Shown in pieces: positions 10,246 through 19,645 of a stretch of 46,907 nucleotides of DNA (positions are counted from its first letter, which is position 1; the number at the start of each line of letters is the position of its first letter). A program made the translations under genes and the position numbers. Source of the DNA: Chromatiales bacterium (GTDB lineage: Bacteria > Pseudomonadota > Gammaproteobacteria > CAMYNG01). The stretch lies in contig JALTLF010000090.1 of assembly GCA_027005735.1 (NCBI GenBank), forward strand, positions 18,509-65,415. Direction: 5' to 3'. A model generated the notes under the pieces. That model saw only the letters and a program-made list of their open reading frames with translations. It was not told the DNA's origin and made no database searches.

Positions 10246-10369
10246 AGGTACGCGTGGAGAGGGGCGAGCAGCGAGGCAAACCGCCTCCACGTCATTTCGG
10301 GGGGGCTGCGCGGAGGGGTGGCCCGGGATCCGGCGGAATACCCGACGGATTCCCGCCCTCCGCGTACCT
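10246..10369. repeat. Inverted-repeat element downstream of dcd
   Basis: AGGTACGCG at 10246-10254, directly after the dcd stop, is exactly inverted as CGCGTACCT at 10361-10369. An inner inverted pair (GCGGAGGG near 10310 and CCCTCCGC near 10355) is nested inside. The 124-base unit has no gene and could fold into a long hairpin; a MITE-like origin or a terminator role are both possible. Confidence 0.5.
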
Positions 10370-10585
10370 GATGTGACCTGGCGTCGCGTGGCGTTCTTCG
10401 CGTCCTTTGCGGTTGTTCTTTTCCGTCATTCAGGGGACAACGGCCGCCGTCGGGTCTCCCATCCTTTTTCCACCCCACCTACCCGGTAAATGATTCTCCG
10501 TGGCGGCCGCTAAATGGGGCTGTATGGATGGCCATTCGCCTGCCGGAAATCGGGCAGGCCGCAACGACAGAGAGGGAACCGGTCC
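10370..10585. repeat. Repeat remnant and leader before the receiver gene
   Basis: CGTTCTTCGCGTCCTTTGCGG at about 10391-10411 matches the right-end form of the CCGCGAAGGACGC element seen twice near 42000 and 42360, here as a single half without its partner. The rest has no gene. AGAGAGGGA at 10570-10578 is the ribosome-binding site of the next gene. Confidence 0.5.
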
Positions 10586-10987
10586 ATGAGCGCGAGTGCA
10601 CGCACGATCCTGGTAGTGGATGACGTCGACGAGAATTGCGAGATCCTTCAGCGGCGCCTGGAAAAGGCGGGCTATGTCGTGGAGACGGCCCGCAACGGCA
10701 AGGAGGGGCTGGAGCGCCTGCGCCGGGGTCGCATCGACGCGGTGCTGCTGGACATCAGCATGCCGGTGATGGACGGGGTGACCATGCTTGGCCAGATCCA
10801 GGGGGATCCCTGCTTCAGCCATACTCCGGTGGTGATGCTCACCGCCGCCGAGGATCTCGACACCGCGCTGGTCTGCCTGCGCGAGGGCGCGGCGGGCTAC
10901 CTCACCAAGCCCTTCAACATGGAGCAGATCCGCACCCAGCTGGACAACTGTTTCGCCGAGGGAGCGGGCCATCAGGCAGCGGGATGA
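10586..10987 (+). CDS. Single-domain response regulator (CheY-like receiver)
   Basis: Stand-alone phosphoacceptor domain, 133 residues, with no output domain. The acidic pair DD (about residues 11-12, LVVDDVDEN), the phospho-Asp in VLLDISMPVMDG (about residue 56), the switch Thr in VVMLTAAED and the Lys in YLTKPFN are all present, so it should be phosphorylatable. I chose the ATG at 10586 after AGAGAGGGA; the in-frame ATG at 10514 would add 24 residues without family support. No histidine kinase is nearby, so its partner is unknown. Confidence 0.88.
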   Translation: MSASARTILVVDDVDENCEILQRRLEKAGYVVETARNGKEGLERLRRGRIDAVLLDISMPVMDGVTMLGQIQGDPCFSHTPVVMLTAAEDLDTALVCLREGAAGYLTKPFNMEQIRTQLDNCFAEGAGHQAAG

Positions 10988-11036
10988 AATCGGTAACGCC
11001 TGGCGTGCCTTTGAGGCATAGCAGAAAACCAGATGC

Positions 11037-11302
11037 AACCACGGGGGGCACGGGGATCACGGGGGAGTTCCTTTTGCTCGTCATTGCAGGCGACGCCATG
11101 CGGGCATGGCGAAGACCCGGGATCCAAGGGCCTGGTCTGCCTCATTCTCATTTCATGGATTTCCGCCTTTGCGGGAACAATAACAATGATACCCTTTCGG
11201 TTGTCTACCACTCGGAAATCAGGTTATTTCAAAAAAACCAGCACGTAATTTCCCCGTGTGCCCCGTGGCCAACATGATTTTCCTCCGTGTCCTCAGTGGT
11301 TA
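11037..11302. repeat. Composite inverted-repeat element (CCACGGGG type)
   Basis: ACCACGGGGGGCACGGGGAT at 11037-11056 is inverted near 11249-11269 as TCCCCGTGTGCCCCGTGGCC. A second half-element, CCTCCGTGTCCTCAGTGGTTAG, follows at 11282-11302. Inside lies a hairpin word GATTTCCGCCTTTGCGGGAA near 11159-11178, related to another common intergenic repeat. It fills the whole 328-base gap between the receiver gene and DUF3108, and there is no convincing gene in it. Confidence 0.65.
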
Positions 11303-11315
11303 GCATGAGGCCGCA

Positions 11316-12125
11316 TCATTCCTCGTCCTCGTCTTCCACGCGCTCGATGAGCCGGTGGTTGTAGCGGCGCAGCTCGAAGGCGGTGACGCGGTCGTTCTTG
11401 CGCCGCTCCACGCGCACCGGCAGGTAGTCCAGCGAAGGCGCGACCCACAGGGTGAAGCGCTCGGGGCGCTCGTTGGGGATCTGCTCGATGCGCAGCACGT
11501 CCAGGCTGCCATCGCGCAGTTTCCAGTGTTCCAGCCCCCTCCGCCGGAAGGCGTATTCCTGCAGGCCGTCCTTCAGTGCCAGGGTGAAGTTGACGTACTT
11601 CCTGCCGCGGCGCAGTTGCAGCATGAGGTCGATCTGGAAACCCAGCAGGTCGGCGACATCGCCCGGCAATTCGTATTCCTCGCCGCTGTGCATGTAACGG
11701 GTCACATCCCCGCGCCAGTCGAAGACCACGTCGAAGTGTTCTTCCTCGCTGCCGCCGGTCTTGTCGTAGCGATAGCGCAGGGGGCGCAGTCCTTTGCGCC
11801 TGAGAATGAAGGTACTGGTCTCGTGGATGTGGTCGGAGACGAACCAGGAAAAGGGCGGTGTGGCATAGGCATGGGAGCGAAACTGGCGACGGCCGTCCGG
11901 CAGGGTGACGAGACGGCGCTCGGCGATGCCCACCTCGTTGCCGTCACGGAACAGGGCGTAGTCGGCGCTGAAGTTGGCCAGCGCCGCCGCGGCGTGCGCG
12001 CCCTCATCCGGCGCGGCGATGGCGGTGGCGAACAGCGACAGGCACAACAGTCCCGCCGTGGCGCGTCTCAGGCGGCGGGCAGGTCGAGCTGTTGTTGTTC
12101 CGGCGTGGCGGGCTGGTCGTTCCAT
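11316..12125 (-). CDS. DUF3108 secreted protein
   Basis: Protein of unknown function, 269 residues. An Arg-rich N-terminus and hydrophobic LLCLSLFATAIAA (about residues 26-39) look like a signal peptide. The rest matches the DUF3108 pattern: Y-x-x-x-x-G-x-x-x-G-x-A-x-R near the start (YALFRDGNEVGIAERRL), SWFVSDHIHETSTF, then KTGGSEEEHFDVVFDW and late LWVAPSLDYLPVRVERRKND. It is predicted to be periplasmic. It is last in purM-purN-DUF3108, an arrangement also known from Pseudomonas. The ATG at 12125 overlaps purN by 58 bases and may be too far upstream; a later TTG in LLCL is an alternative. Confidence 0.82.
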   Translation of the reverse strand: MERPARHAGTTTARPARRLRRATAGLLCLSLFATAIAAPDEGAHAAAALANFSADYALFRDGNEVGIAERRLVTLPDGRRQFRSHAYATPPFSWFVSDHIHETSTFILRRKGLRPLRYRYDKTGGSEEEHFDVVFDWRGDVTRYMHSGEEYELPGDVADLLGFQIDLMLQLRRGRKYVNFTLALKDGLQEYAFRRRGLEHWKLRDGSLDVLRIEQIPNERPERFTLWVAPSLDYLPVRVERRKNDRVTAFELRRYNHRLIERVEDEDEE

Positions 12126-12739
12126 AGAGTGAGATTGTTCTCCGTATCCATGCGCACGGTACCCTGCGCGATCAATGTTAACGCGCGCGGGTAGAGAAGG
12201 TGTTCCGCCGCGTGCACCCGCTGCGCCAGGCGCTCGGGGGTGTCGCCCGCTTTCACCGGCACGCGCGCCTGCAGGATGATGGGGCCGTCGTCCAGCGCCG
12301 GCGTGACGAAGTGTACCGTGGCGCCGCTCTCGCGCTCACCGGCGGCCAGCACGCGCGCATGGGTATTGAGTCCCTTGTATTTTGGCAACAGGGAGGGGTG
12401 AATGTTCACCAGCCGGCCGCGGTAGTGGTTCACGAATTCGTCGGTGAGGATGCGCATGAAGCCGGCCAGCACCACCAGCGCATTGGGGCCGCCGTACTCG
12501 TCGATGGCCGTGGCGAGGGCGCCATCGAAATCGGCGCGGTCGGCGTGGTCGTGGTGATCGATGACCCGCGTGGGGATCCCGGCGGCGCGTGCGCGCGCCA
12601 GGCCGTAGGCCTCGGGGCGGTTGCTCACCACCAGGCGGATGTCCAGCGGCAGCCGTTGCTCGCGCGTGGCGTCGATGATGGCCTGCAGGTTGGAACCGTT
12701 TCCGGAGATGAGAACGACGACGGGCAGGGCCTCGGCCAT
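12068..12739 (-). CDS. purN: Phosphoribosylglycinamide formyltransferase (GART 1)
   Basis: Cytosolic enzyme of de novo purine synthesis that transfers formyl from 10-formyl-THF to GAR, 223 residues. Visible features are the N-terminal VVVLISGNGSNLQAII, the catalytic segment VNIHPSLLPKYKGLNTHARV (Asn/His) and SGATVHFVTPALDDGPII with the catalytic Asp. The start is the ATG at 12739, 14 bases after the purM stop; the open frame extends much further upstream only as a shadow of purM. The C-terminus overlaps DUF3108. Confidence 0.95.
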   Translation of the reverse strand: MAEALPVVVLISGNGSNLQAIIDATREQRLPLDIRLVVSNRPEAYGLARARAAGIPTRVIDHHDHADRADFDGALATAIDEYGGPNALVVLAGFMRILTDEFVNHYRGRLVNIHPSLLPKYKGLNTHARVLAAGERESGATVHFVTPALDDGPIILQARVPVKAGDTPERLAQRVHAAEHLLYPRALTLIAQGTVRMDTENNLTLWNDQPATPEQQQLDLPAA

Positions 12740-12753
12740 GGCGGCAGGCGGTC

Positions 12754-13827
12754 TCAGGCGATGTGGACGACGGGGGCCGCGTCCGTCGCCTCGCCGGCCT
12801 CGATGCGGCCGATGACCCGCGCCTCCTCGCCGTGTTTCGCCAGCAGGGCGAGGGTGTCGTCCACCGCGCCGGCGGCCACCGCCAGCACCATGCCGATGCC
12901 GCAGTTGAAGGTGCGATACATTTCCTCCGCGGCGATGTTGCCGGCCTCCTGCAGCCAGTCGAAGATCGCCGGGCGCGGCCAGCTCGCCGCATCGAGGCGC
13001 GCCACCGTGCCCGCGGGCATGACGCGCGGCAGGTTCTCCAGCAGACCGCCGCCGGTGATGTGCGCCAGGGCGTGCACCTCCACCTGTTCGAGCAGGGCCA
13101 GCAGGGGCCGCACGTAGATGCGCGTGGGGGCGAGGAGGCGCTCGATGAGGGTGGCGCCGTCGAAGGCATCGTCGAGGCCCGCGCCGCTCACTTCGACGAC
13201 CTTGCGGATGAGCGAGTAGCCGTTGGAGTGGGGGCCACTGGCGGCAAGGCCGATGAGGGTGTCGCCGGCGGCCACCTTGCTGCCGTCGATGATGCGATCC
13301 TTTTCCACGATGCCGACGCAGAAGCCGGCCAGATCGTAGTCCTCGCCCTCGTACATGCCCGGCATCTCCGCGGTCTCGCCGCCGATGAGGGCGCAGCCTG
13401 CCTGCTCGCAGCCATCGGCGATGCCTTTCACCACCGCCTCGGCGGTATCCAGCGCGAGGTGTGCGGTGGCGTAGTAGTCGAGGAAGAACAGGGGTTCGGC
13501 GCCCTGCACGATGAGGTCGTTGACGCACATGGCCACCAGATCGATGCCGATGGTGTCGTGGCGTCCGCTCTGAATGGCCAGGCGCAGCTTGGTGCCCACG
13601 CCGTCGGTGCCGGAGACCAGCACCGGCCGGCGGTAGCGTTCCAGCGGCAGCTCGAACAGCGCGCCGAAGCCGCCCAGCCCGGCCATGACCTCGGGGCGGC
13701 GGGTGCGCGCGGCATGGGGCCTGATGCGATCCACCAGCGCGTTGCCGGCATCGATATCGACGCCTGCGTCGCGGTAGCTGAGGGAAACCGGTGTCTTGCG
13801 CTCACCCGGGTCCTGTTTGCTGGACAA
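12754..13827 (-). CDS. purM: Phosphoribosylformylglycinamidine cyclo-ligase (AIR synthetase)
   Basis: ATP-dependent cyclisation of FGAM to AIR in purine synthesis, 357 residues. Family blocks visible are [71 protein letters not shown] and [12 protein letters not shown]. The start is inferred to be TTG at 13827: AGGAG lies seven bases upstream, and the protein then begins with [10 protein letters not shown] just before the conserved core. The only upstream ATG (13908) would add 27 unconserved Pro/Arg-rich residues. It heads the purM-purN-DUF3108 operon, divergent from DUF2066. Confidence 0.93.
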   Translation of the reverse strand: MSSKQDPGERKTPVSLSYRDAGVDIDAGNALVDRIRPHAARTRRPEVMAGLGGFGALFELPLERYRRPVLVSGTDGVGTKLRLAIQSGRHDTIGIDLVAMCVNDLIVQGAEPLFFLDYYATAHLALDTAEAVVKGIADGCEQAGCALIGGETAEMPGMYEGEDYDLAGFCVGIVEKDRIIDGSKVAAGDTLIGLAASGPHSNGYSLIRKVVEVSGAGLDDAFDGATLIERLLAPTRIYVRPLLALLEQVEVHALAHITGGGLLENLPRVMPAGTVARLDAASWPRPAIFDWLQEAGNIAAEEMYRTFNCGIGMVLAVAAGAVDDTLALLAKHGEEARVIGRIEAGEATDAAPVVHIA

Positions 13828-13834
13828 TGGCCTG

Positions 13835-13839
13835 CTCCT
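13835..13839 (-). promoter_or_regulatory. Ribosome-binding site that places the purM TTG start
   Basis: AGGAG on the minus strand, seven bases before TTG at 13827-13825. No ATG or GTG lies at a suitable distance. Upstream, a perfect 14-base palindrome CGACCCGTGGGTCG at 13909-13922 lies in the likely purM leader and could be an operator or hairpin. Confidence 0.6.
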
Positions 13840-14054
13840 GAAATTCAATGCACCGGCATGCGCCGGTGAAAACAGTCGAGCCGGCCGGGGCCGGCGGGGG
13901 ACCGGCACCGACCCGTGGGTCGTCCGGCAGGAGGCGCTAGTTTAGCAAGTCGCCCGCGGCCGCGAAATGCGGCGTGATGCCCACATGCCGTGGCGGCGGG
14001 CGGGTATGGTATGTTAGGCACGCAATTCACAGGCCCGAAGGAGAAGGCAACGCC

Positions 14055-15185
14055 ATGAAGAACTGGCTGGGAGCAGCTTTACTGCTGGTATCGATCGTCG
14101 TCGCGGCCCCGGCGGGGGCGGTGGAAGTCCGCGGCCTCTACCAGGCCGAGGTGCCGGTACTGGGGCAGGGGCGCGAGGAGCGCAACGACGCCATCCAGAA
14201 GGCCTTCACCGAGGTGCTGGTACGCATTTCGGGACGCGGCGCCATCGGCACCGTGCCGGGGCTGGCGGAACGCATTCCCCAGGCCAACCGCTACGTGCAG
14301 CAGTACCGCTACCGCGCCATCACGCCGTCGCCGGCGCAGCCGCCCGCCCCCGCCGAGCCGGTGCCCACGCAGATCCTCGTGGTGCGCTTCAATGCCCGGG
14401 GGGTCAATCGCCTGTTGCGCGAGTTCGGCCTGCCGGTGTGGGGCGCCACGCGTCCGGCCACCCTCGTGTGGCTGGTGGTGGACGAGCAGGGCCGGCGTCG
14501 CATCCTCAGCAACGACATGCAGCACCCGGTGCGCGAGCTTCTCGAGACGCGCGCCCGTCGGCGCGGCCTGCCGCTGCAACTGCCGCTCTACGACCTGCAG
14601 GACCGCGCCGCGGTGCGCGTCAGCGACGTGTGGGGCAATTTCGAGGACACCCTCCTGCAGGCCTCCACGCGCTACCAGACCGAGGCGGTGCTGGTGGGGC
14701 GCGTGTACCGGGGCTTCGGCGGCGTGTGGAATGCCCGCTGGACGCTCTACAGCGGCGGCCAGCGCCAGGACTGGGAGTTTCGCAGTCTGGAACTCCCCGA
14801 GGTGGTGCTGCCCGGCGTGGACCAGACCGCCGAGACGCTGGCCGCACGTTTCGCCCAGGTCAACCACGACCGCGCCGGCAACGATCTCACCCTCGCCGTC
14901 TCCGGCCTGCGCACCCTGGCCGACTATCGCCGCGTGGTGACTTACCTGGAGAAGCTCAGCGACGTGGAAAAGGTGCAGCCCGTCCTCCTCGAGGCCGAAC
15001 GCGCCACCTTCCACCTGCGCGTGCGCAGCGGGCGTCTCGCCGTGGCCCAGGCCATCTCCCTGGGTGACGTGCTCACCACCGAGATCGTCGGCACGCCCGC
15101 TGGCCCGACGCCGGGCGGCGTCACCGATCCCGACCCGCGGCGCGTGGCCGTGATCCCGGACCTGAGTTACCGGCTCATCCCGTGA
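14055..15185 (+). CDS. DUF2066 secreted protein
   Basis: Unknown function, 376 residues. A signal peptide (MKNWLGAALLLVSIVVAAPAGA, about 22 residues) precedes VEVRGLYQAEVPVLGQG and AFTEVLVRISGRGA, the DUF2066 hallmark region. The middle includes a FDARGV-like segment (VVRFNARGVNRLLREFGLPV WG) and the Trp-containing WNARWTLYSGGQRQDWEF. The start is the ATG at 14055, preceded by GAAGGAGAAGG; the frame extends upstream to 13974, but the signal peptide fits here. The stop overlaps the next gene's GTG by 4 bases. Its position next to purM and upstream of perM and hda is conserved in gammaproteobacteria. Confidence 0.88.
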   Translation: MKNWLGAALLLVSIVVAAPAGAVEVRGLYQAEVPVLGQGREERNDAIQKAFTEVLVRISGRGAIGTVPGLAERIPQANRYVQQYRYRAITPSPAQPPAPAEPVPTQILVVRFNARGVNRLLREFGLPVWGATRPATLVWLVVDEQGRRRILSNDMQHPVRELLETRARRRGLPLQLPLYDLQDRAAVRVSDVWGNFEDTLLQASTRYQTEAVLVGRVYRGFGGVWNARWTLYSGGQRQDWEFRSLELPEVVLPGVDQTAETLAARFAQVNHDRAGNDLTLAVSGLRTLADYRRVVTYLEKLSDVEKVQPVLLEAERATFHLRVRSGRLAVAQAISLGDVLTTEIVGTPAGPTPGGVTDPDPRRVAVIPDLSYRLIP

Positions 15186-15760
15186 CCCTGCGCGACCTGC
15201 CCAACCTGATCAGCATCCTGCGCATCCTGCTGGTTGCGCCGGTGGCGATCATGTTGATGGACAGGGATTACCTGATGGCCCTGATCCTGTTCCTCGTCGC
15301 CGGGATCTCCGATGGCATCGACGGTTACCTGGCGCGGCGGCTCAACTGCCGCACGCGGCTGGGCGCCTTCCTCGATCCCTTCGCCGACAAGCTGCTCATG
15401 CTGGTGTGTTACCTGTCGCTGGGCTGGCTCGGCGAGCTGCCCATCTGGCTGGTGGGGGCGGTCATCGGGCGGGATATTCTCATCGTCGCCGGCGCGGCCT
15501 TCTATCACTACCTGGTGGAGCACATGGAGATCCGCCCCAGCCGGCTGAGCAAGCTCAACACCGTCTTGCAGATCCTGCTGGTGGTGGTGGTGCTGATGGC
15601 GCTGGCCGGCGCGCCGCTGCCCGCGCTGTTCGTGCAGGGCATGATCTGGGCGGTGCTGGCCACCACCGTGGCAAGCGGCGTGGGTTACCTGCTGGAATGG
15701 CTGCATCTCACCTCCGCGGCCCTGCGCGAGAACATGGAAAAGGAAAATCGCCATGACTGA
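15182..15760 (+). CDS. CDP-alcohol phosphatidyltransferase family protein (PgsA-like)
   Basis: Inner-membrane enzyme, 192 residues, predicted to transfer a phosphatidyl group from CDP-diacylglycerol to an alcohol such as glycerol-3-phosphate. The full signature D-x2-D-G-x2-A-R-x8-G-x3-D-x3-D is intact (DGIDGYLARRL, then GAFLDPFADK). It has about five or six membrane segments. The GTG start at 15182 overlaps the DUF2066 stop (GTGA). The substrate cannot be told from sequence: it may be phosphatidylglycerophosphate synthase itself or a paralogue, because this locus is not the usual uvrC-pgsA one. It overlaps perM by 8 bases. Confidence 0.88.
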   Translation: MTLRDLPNLISILRILLVAPVAIMLMDRDYLMALILFLVAGISDGIDGYLARRLNCRTRLGAFLDPFADKLLMLVCYLSLGWLGELPIWLVGAVIGRDILIVAGAAFYHYLVEHMEIRPSRLSKLNTVLQILLVVVVLMALAGAPLPALFVQGMIWAVLATTVASGVGYLLEWLHLTSAALRENMEKENRHD

Positions 15761-16817
15761 TACCGGCAAGCTGGCGGCTCTCGCCGCCTTCGTCGTCACC
15801 CTGGTGCTGCTCTACCTGCTGGCGCCCATTCTCACGCCCTTCATGGTGGCGGCGGTGCTCGCCTACATGGGCGACCCGCTGGTGGACCGCCTCGAGGCCT
15901 GGAAGCTGTCGCGCACCTGGGCGGTGGTGGTGGTGTTTCTCGGCCTCAGCCTCGTCGCCCTGGTCCTGCTGCTCATCCTGGTGCCCATGCTCTACCGCCA
16001 GGTGGGCCTGCTGGTGGAAAAGATCCCCGCCTTCATCGACTGGCTTCAGCACGTTGCCCTGCCGTGGCTGGGCGCGCGCCTGGGCATGGATATCACGCTG
16101 GACCTGGCCGAGCTCAAGGCCAGCCTGCAGGGCGACTGGCAGCAGGCGGGCTCGGTGATGGGCACGGTGCTGGCGACGGTGAGCCGCTCGGGGCTGGCGC
16201 TGGCGGGCTGGCTGGCCAACCTGCTGCTGGTGCCGGTGGTGACCTTCTACCTGTTGCGCGACTGGGACATCCTCGTGGCGCGTATCCGCGATCTGCTGCC
16301 GCGGCGCATGGAGCCGGTGGTGAGCAAGCTGGCGAAGGAATCCGACGAGGTGCTGGGGGCCTTCTTCCGCGGCCAGTTGCTGGTGATGCTGGCGCTGGCG
16401 GCGGTCTATGCCATCGGTCTCTGGCTCGTCGGCCTCGATCTCGCCCTGCTCATCGGCCTGCTCGCCGGGCTGGTGAGCTTCGTCCCCTACCTGGGGTTCA
16501 TCGTCGGTATCGTGGCGGCGGCCATCGCCGCGCTGATGCAGTTCCAGGATCCCACCATGCTCGCCTGGGTCGCGCTGGTCTTCGGCATCGGCCAGGCGCT
16601 GGAAGGCATGGTGCTCACGCCGCTGCTGGTGGGGGATCGCATCGGCCTGCACCCGGTGGCGGTGATCTTCGCCGTGCTCGCCGGGGGACAGCTGTTCGGT
16701 TTCCTCGGCGTGTTGCTGGCCCTGCCGGTGGGCGCGGTGATCGTCGTGCTGCTGCGCCACGTCCACGACGAGTACCTGCGCAGCACCCTCTATGCGGGCG
16801 ATACGAAGTCCGGATGA
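15753..16817 (+). CDS. perM: AI-2E family transporter / PerM-like permease
   Basis: Polytopic inner-membrane protein, 354 residues, of the AI-2 exporter-like superfamily. Hydrophobic segments at the N-terminus (YLLAPILTPFMVAAVLAYM), near residues 60-80 and in the C-terminal half flank a soluble middle, with the conserved FVPYLGFIVGIVAA and GQLFGFLGVLLALPVGAVI. The substrate is unknown. The start follows AAAGGAAAATC. It overlaps the gene before it by 8 bases and hda by 4 bases. The perM-hda adjacency is conserved in Pseudomonas. Confidence 0.9.
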   Translation: MTDTGKLAALAAFVVTLVLLYLLAPILTPFMVAAVLAYMGDPLVDRLEAWKLSRTWAVVVVFLGLSLVALVLLLILVPMLYRQVGLLVEKIPAFIDWLQHVALPWLGARLGMDITLDLAELKASLQGDWQQAGSVMGTVLATVSRSGLALAGWLANLLLVPVVTFYLLRDWDILVARIRDLLPRRMEPVVSKLAKESDEVLGAFFRGQLLVMLALAAVYAIGLWLVGLDLALLIGLLAGLVSFVPYLGFIVGIVAAAIAALMQFQDPTMLAWVALVFGIGQALEGMVLTPLLVGDRIGLHPVAVIFAVLAGGQLFGFLGVLLALPVGAVIVVLLRHVHDEYLRSTLYAGDTKSG

Positions 16818-17491
16818 TGCCGACACCGCGACAACTGGCGCTGGACATCGGCCTGCGCGACAGCGCGCGCTTCGAGAACTACGCCGTGGGCGCCAACGCC
16901 GCGGCCGTGGCCTGCCTGCGGGCCGCCGACGAGCCCTTCGTCTATCTCGCCGGGGCGCCGGCCACCGGCCGGACCCATCTCCTGCAGGCGGCCTGTCACG
17001 CCGCCGGGCGCGATGCGGTGTATGTGCCCCTCGACCAGCACGCGGATCTCGCCCCGGCCATGCTCGAGGGGCTGGAACACTACCCGCTGGTGTGTCTCGA
17101 CGACGTGGACGCGGTGGCGGGCGAGGCGGACTGGGAGACGGCCCTGTTCCATCTCTACAACCGCGTGCGCGAGGCGGGCGGGAGGCTGCTGGTCGCCGCC
17201 GCCGAGGTGCCCAACGCGGCGGGCTTCGCGCTGGCGGATCTGCGTTCGCGCCTGGGCTGGGGACCGGTGTTCCGGCTGAAGCCCCTCGCCGACGCCGATC
17301 GCCTCGGCGCCCTGCAACAGCGCGCGCGCTATCGCGGCCTCGACCTGCCCGACGAGGTGGGGGAATACCTCCTGCGCCGCAGCCCCCGCGACATGGCCAG
17401 CCTGTTCGCCCTGCTGGAACGCCTCGACCGGGCCTCGCTGGCGGCCCAGCGCCGCCTCACCATCCCGTTCGTCCGGACGCTTATGGAGTAG
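16814..17491 (+). CDS. hda: DnaA regulatory inactivator Hda
   Basis: DnaA-like AAA+ protein, 225 residues, that with the beta clamp stimulates ATP hydrolysis on DnaA to prevent re-initiation. The N-terminal RQLALDIGLRD resembles the clamp-binding QL-x-L motif. The Walker A region is AGAPATGRTHLL, lacking the GKT lysine (GRT) as in Hda proteins, Walker B is LVCLDDVDAVAG, and the sensor-type LRSRLGWGPVFRL follows. The ATG at 16814 overlaps the perM stop (ATGA). The C-terminal DnaA-type DNA-binding domain is absent, as expected. Confidence 0.92.
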   Translation: MMPTPRQLALDIGLRDSARFENYAVGANAAAVACLRAADEPFVYLAGAPATGRTHLLQAACHAAGRDAVYVPLDQHADLAPAMLEGLEHYPLVCLDDVDAVAGEADWETALFHLYNRVREAGGRLLVAAAEVPNAAGFALADLRSRLGWGPVFRLKPLADADRLGALQQRARYRGLDLPDEVGEYLLRRSPRDMASLFALLERLDRASLAAQRRLTIPFVRTLME

Positions 17492-17511
17492 CCCTGTGTG
17501 GGAGAAACCTC

Positions 17512-17706
17512 TAACCACAGAGGGCGCAGAGGACACAGAGAAAAACAAAAATAAACCACGGGGACACGGGGAAAACATCTCGGTCATTTTGTGCGAACCC
17601 TGCCGTGAATTTGGGCGGTGCCGCGCCTTTTCATGCAAGCAGTCAGGGAAAGCCTGTTCCCTGATCTCAGGGGGTAAAACGCTCCTCCTCTGTGTCCTCC
17701 GTGGTT
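17512..17706. repeat. Inverted-repeat element with two repeat types
   Basis: Left end TAACCACAGAGGGCGCAGAG, continuing GACACAGAGAAA, at 17512-17543. A nested ACCACGGGGACACGGGG at 17555-17571 is of the second type. Right end CCTCTGTGTCCTCCGTGGTT at 17687-17706. The element occupies nearly all of the gap between the convergent hda and DUF2069 genes. No gene is visible inside. Confidence 0.75.
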
Positions 17707-17716
17707 GATATGAATG

Positions 17717-19031
<1,315 letters not shown>

Positions 19032-19091
19032 GGCGGCGTTTCCGGTTTCCTGGATGACTGGCAACGAGGCGCTATTCTAACGGCTGTTTTC

Positions 19092-19120
19092 TTGACAGCC
19101 TACAGGGCTGGTGCTAGTTT
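19092..19120 (+). promoter_or_regulatory. Sigma70-like promoter of the first lipoprotein gene
   Basis: Perfect -35 TTGACA at 19092-19097, 17-base spacer, -10 TAGTTT at 19115-19120. It lies about 50 bases before the ATG at 19170. The next gene has an almost identical promoter at 19515-19544. Confidence 0.7.
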
Positions 19121-19169
19121 CGCAGGCGGGAGGGGACGCCGTTTCTACCGTGAAATCTCTTTTAATTTC

Positions 19170-19490
19170 ATGCAGTTGAACAAACAGTCCTGGCGTTTCA
19201 CCGGTCGCCTCGCCATCGGGGCGGGATTTTTGTGGCTGGCGGCCTGCGCCACGCCGCCACCGGTTCAGGAAATGAGCAACGCGCGCCAGGCCCTGCAGGC
19301 CGCCGAGATCGCCGACGCGGTCCACCTGGCGCCACGGGATTTCCAGCGAGCCCGGCAGCTGCTCGACCGTGCCAGCGATTCCCTCGCCCGGGGGGAGTAC
19401 GAGCAGGCGCGCAGCTTCGCCGTGGAGGCCCGCATGGTGGCGTGGCGAGCCCATGAAATGGCCGTCAGCCATGCGCCGGGCGAGCGTTAA
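19170..19490 (+). CDS. DUF4398-type lipoprotein
   Basis: Small envelope lipoprotein, 106 residues. The signal peptide ends in the lipobox WLAAC (Cys27 or so). The mature part is one alpha-helical domain (NARQALQAAEIADAVHLAPR, then FQRARQLLDRASDSLARGEY and EARMVAWRAHEMA) that resembles DUF4398. The start is the ATG in TTTCATGCAG; the open frame upstream is a shadow of arsC. No strong ribosome-binding site is visible. It shares promoter and helical-domain style with the LysM lipoprotein that follows. Confidence 0.8.
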   Translation: MQLNKQSWRFTGRLAIGAGFLWLAACATPPPVQEMSNARQALQAAEIADAVHLAPRDFQRARQLLDRASDSLARGEYEQARSFAVEARMVAWRAHEMAVSHAPGER

Positions 19491-19514
19491 ATGGCCGCCC
19501 TGTCCGGTGTTTCC

Positions 19515-19544
19515 TTGACAGTATCGGCGCTGCGGTGATAGTTT
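19515..19544 (+). promoter_or_regulatory. Sigma70-like promoter of the LysM lipoprotein gene
   Basis: Perfect -35 TTGACA at 19515-19520, 18-base spacer, -10 TAGTTT at 19539-19544. The boxes are the same as in the promoter 423 bases upstream. A leader of roughly 95 bases separates it from the ATG at 19646. Confidence 0.7.
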
Positions 19545-19645
19545 GGACGACACGCGGTTCCACCACCCAGAAGCGCTCTGTTTGGCTTTAGAAAACATAT
19601 ACTTAGAAGAATCCACCAGAAATCACTTTCCGGAGTCTATACAAA

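Noticed and set aside
16064-17491. 475-codon plus-strand frame starting inside perM
   Set aside because: Only the part from 16814 (hda) is a real gene; the upstream part is an out-of-frame, Gly/Arg-rich reading of perM.
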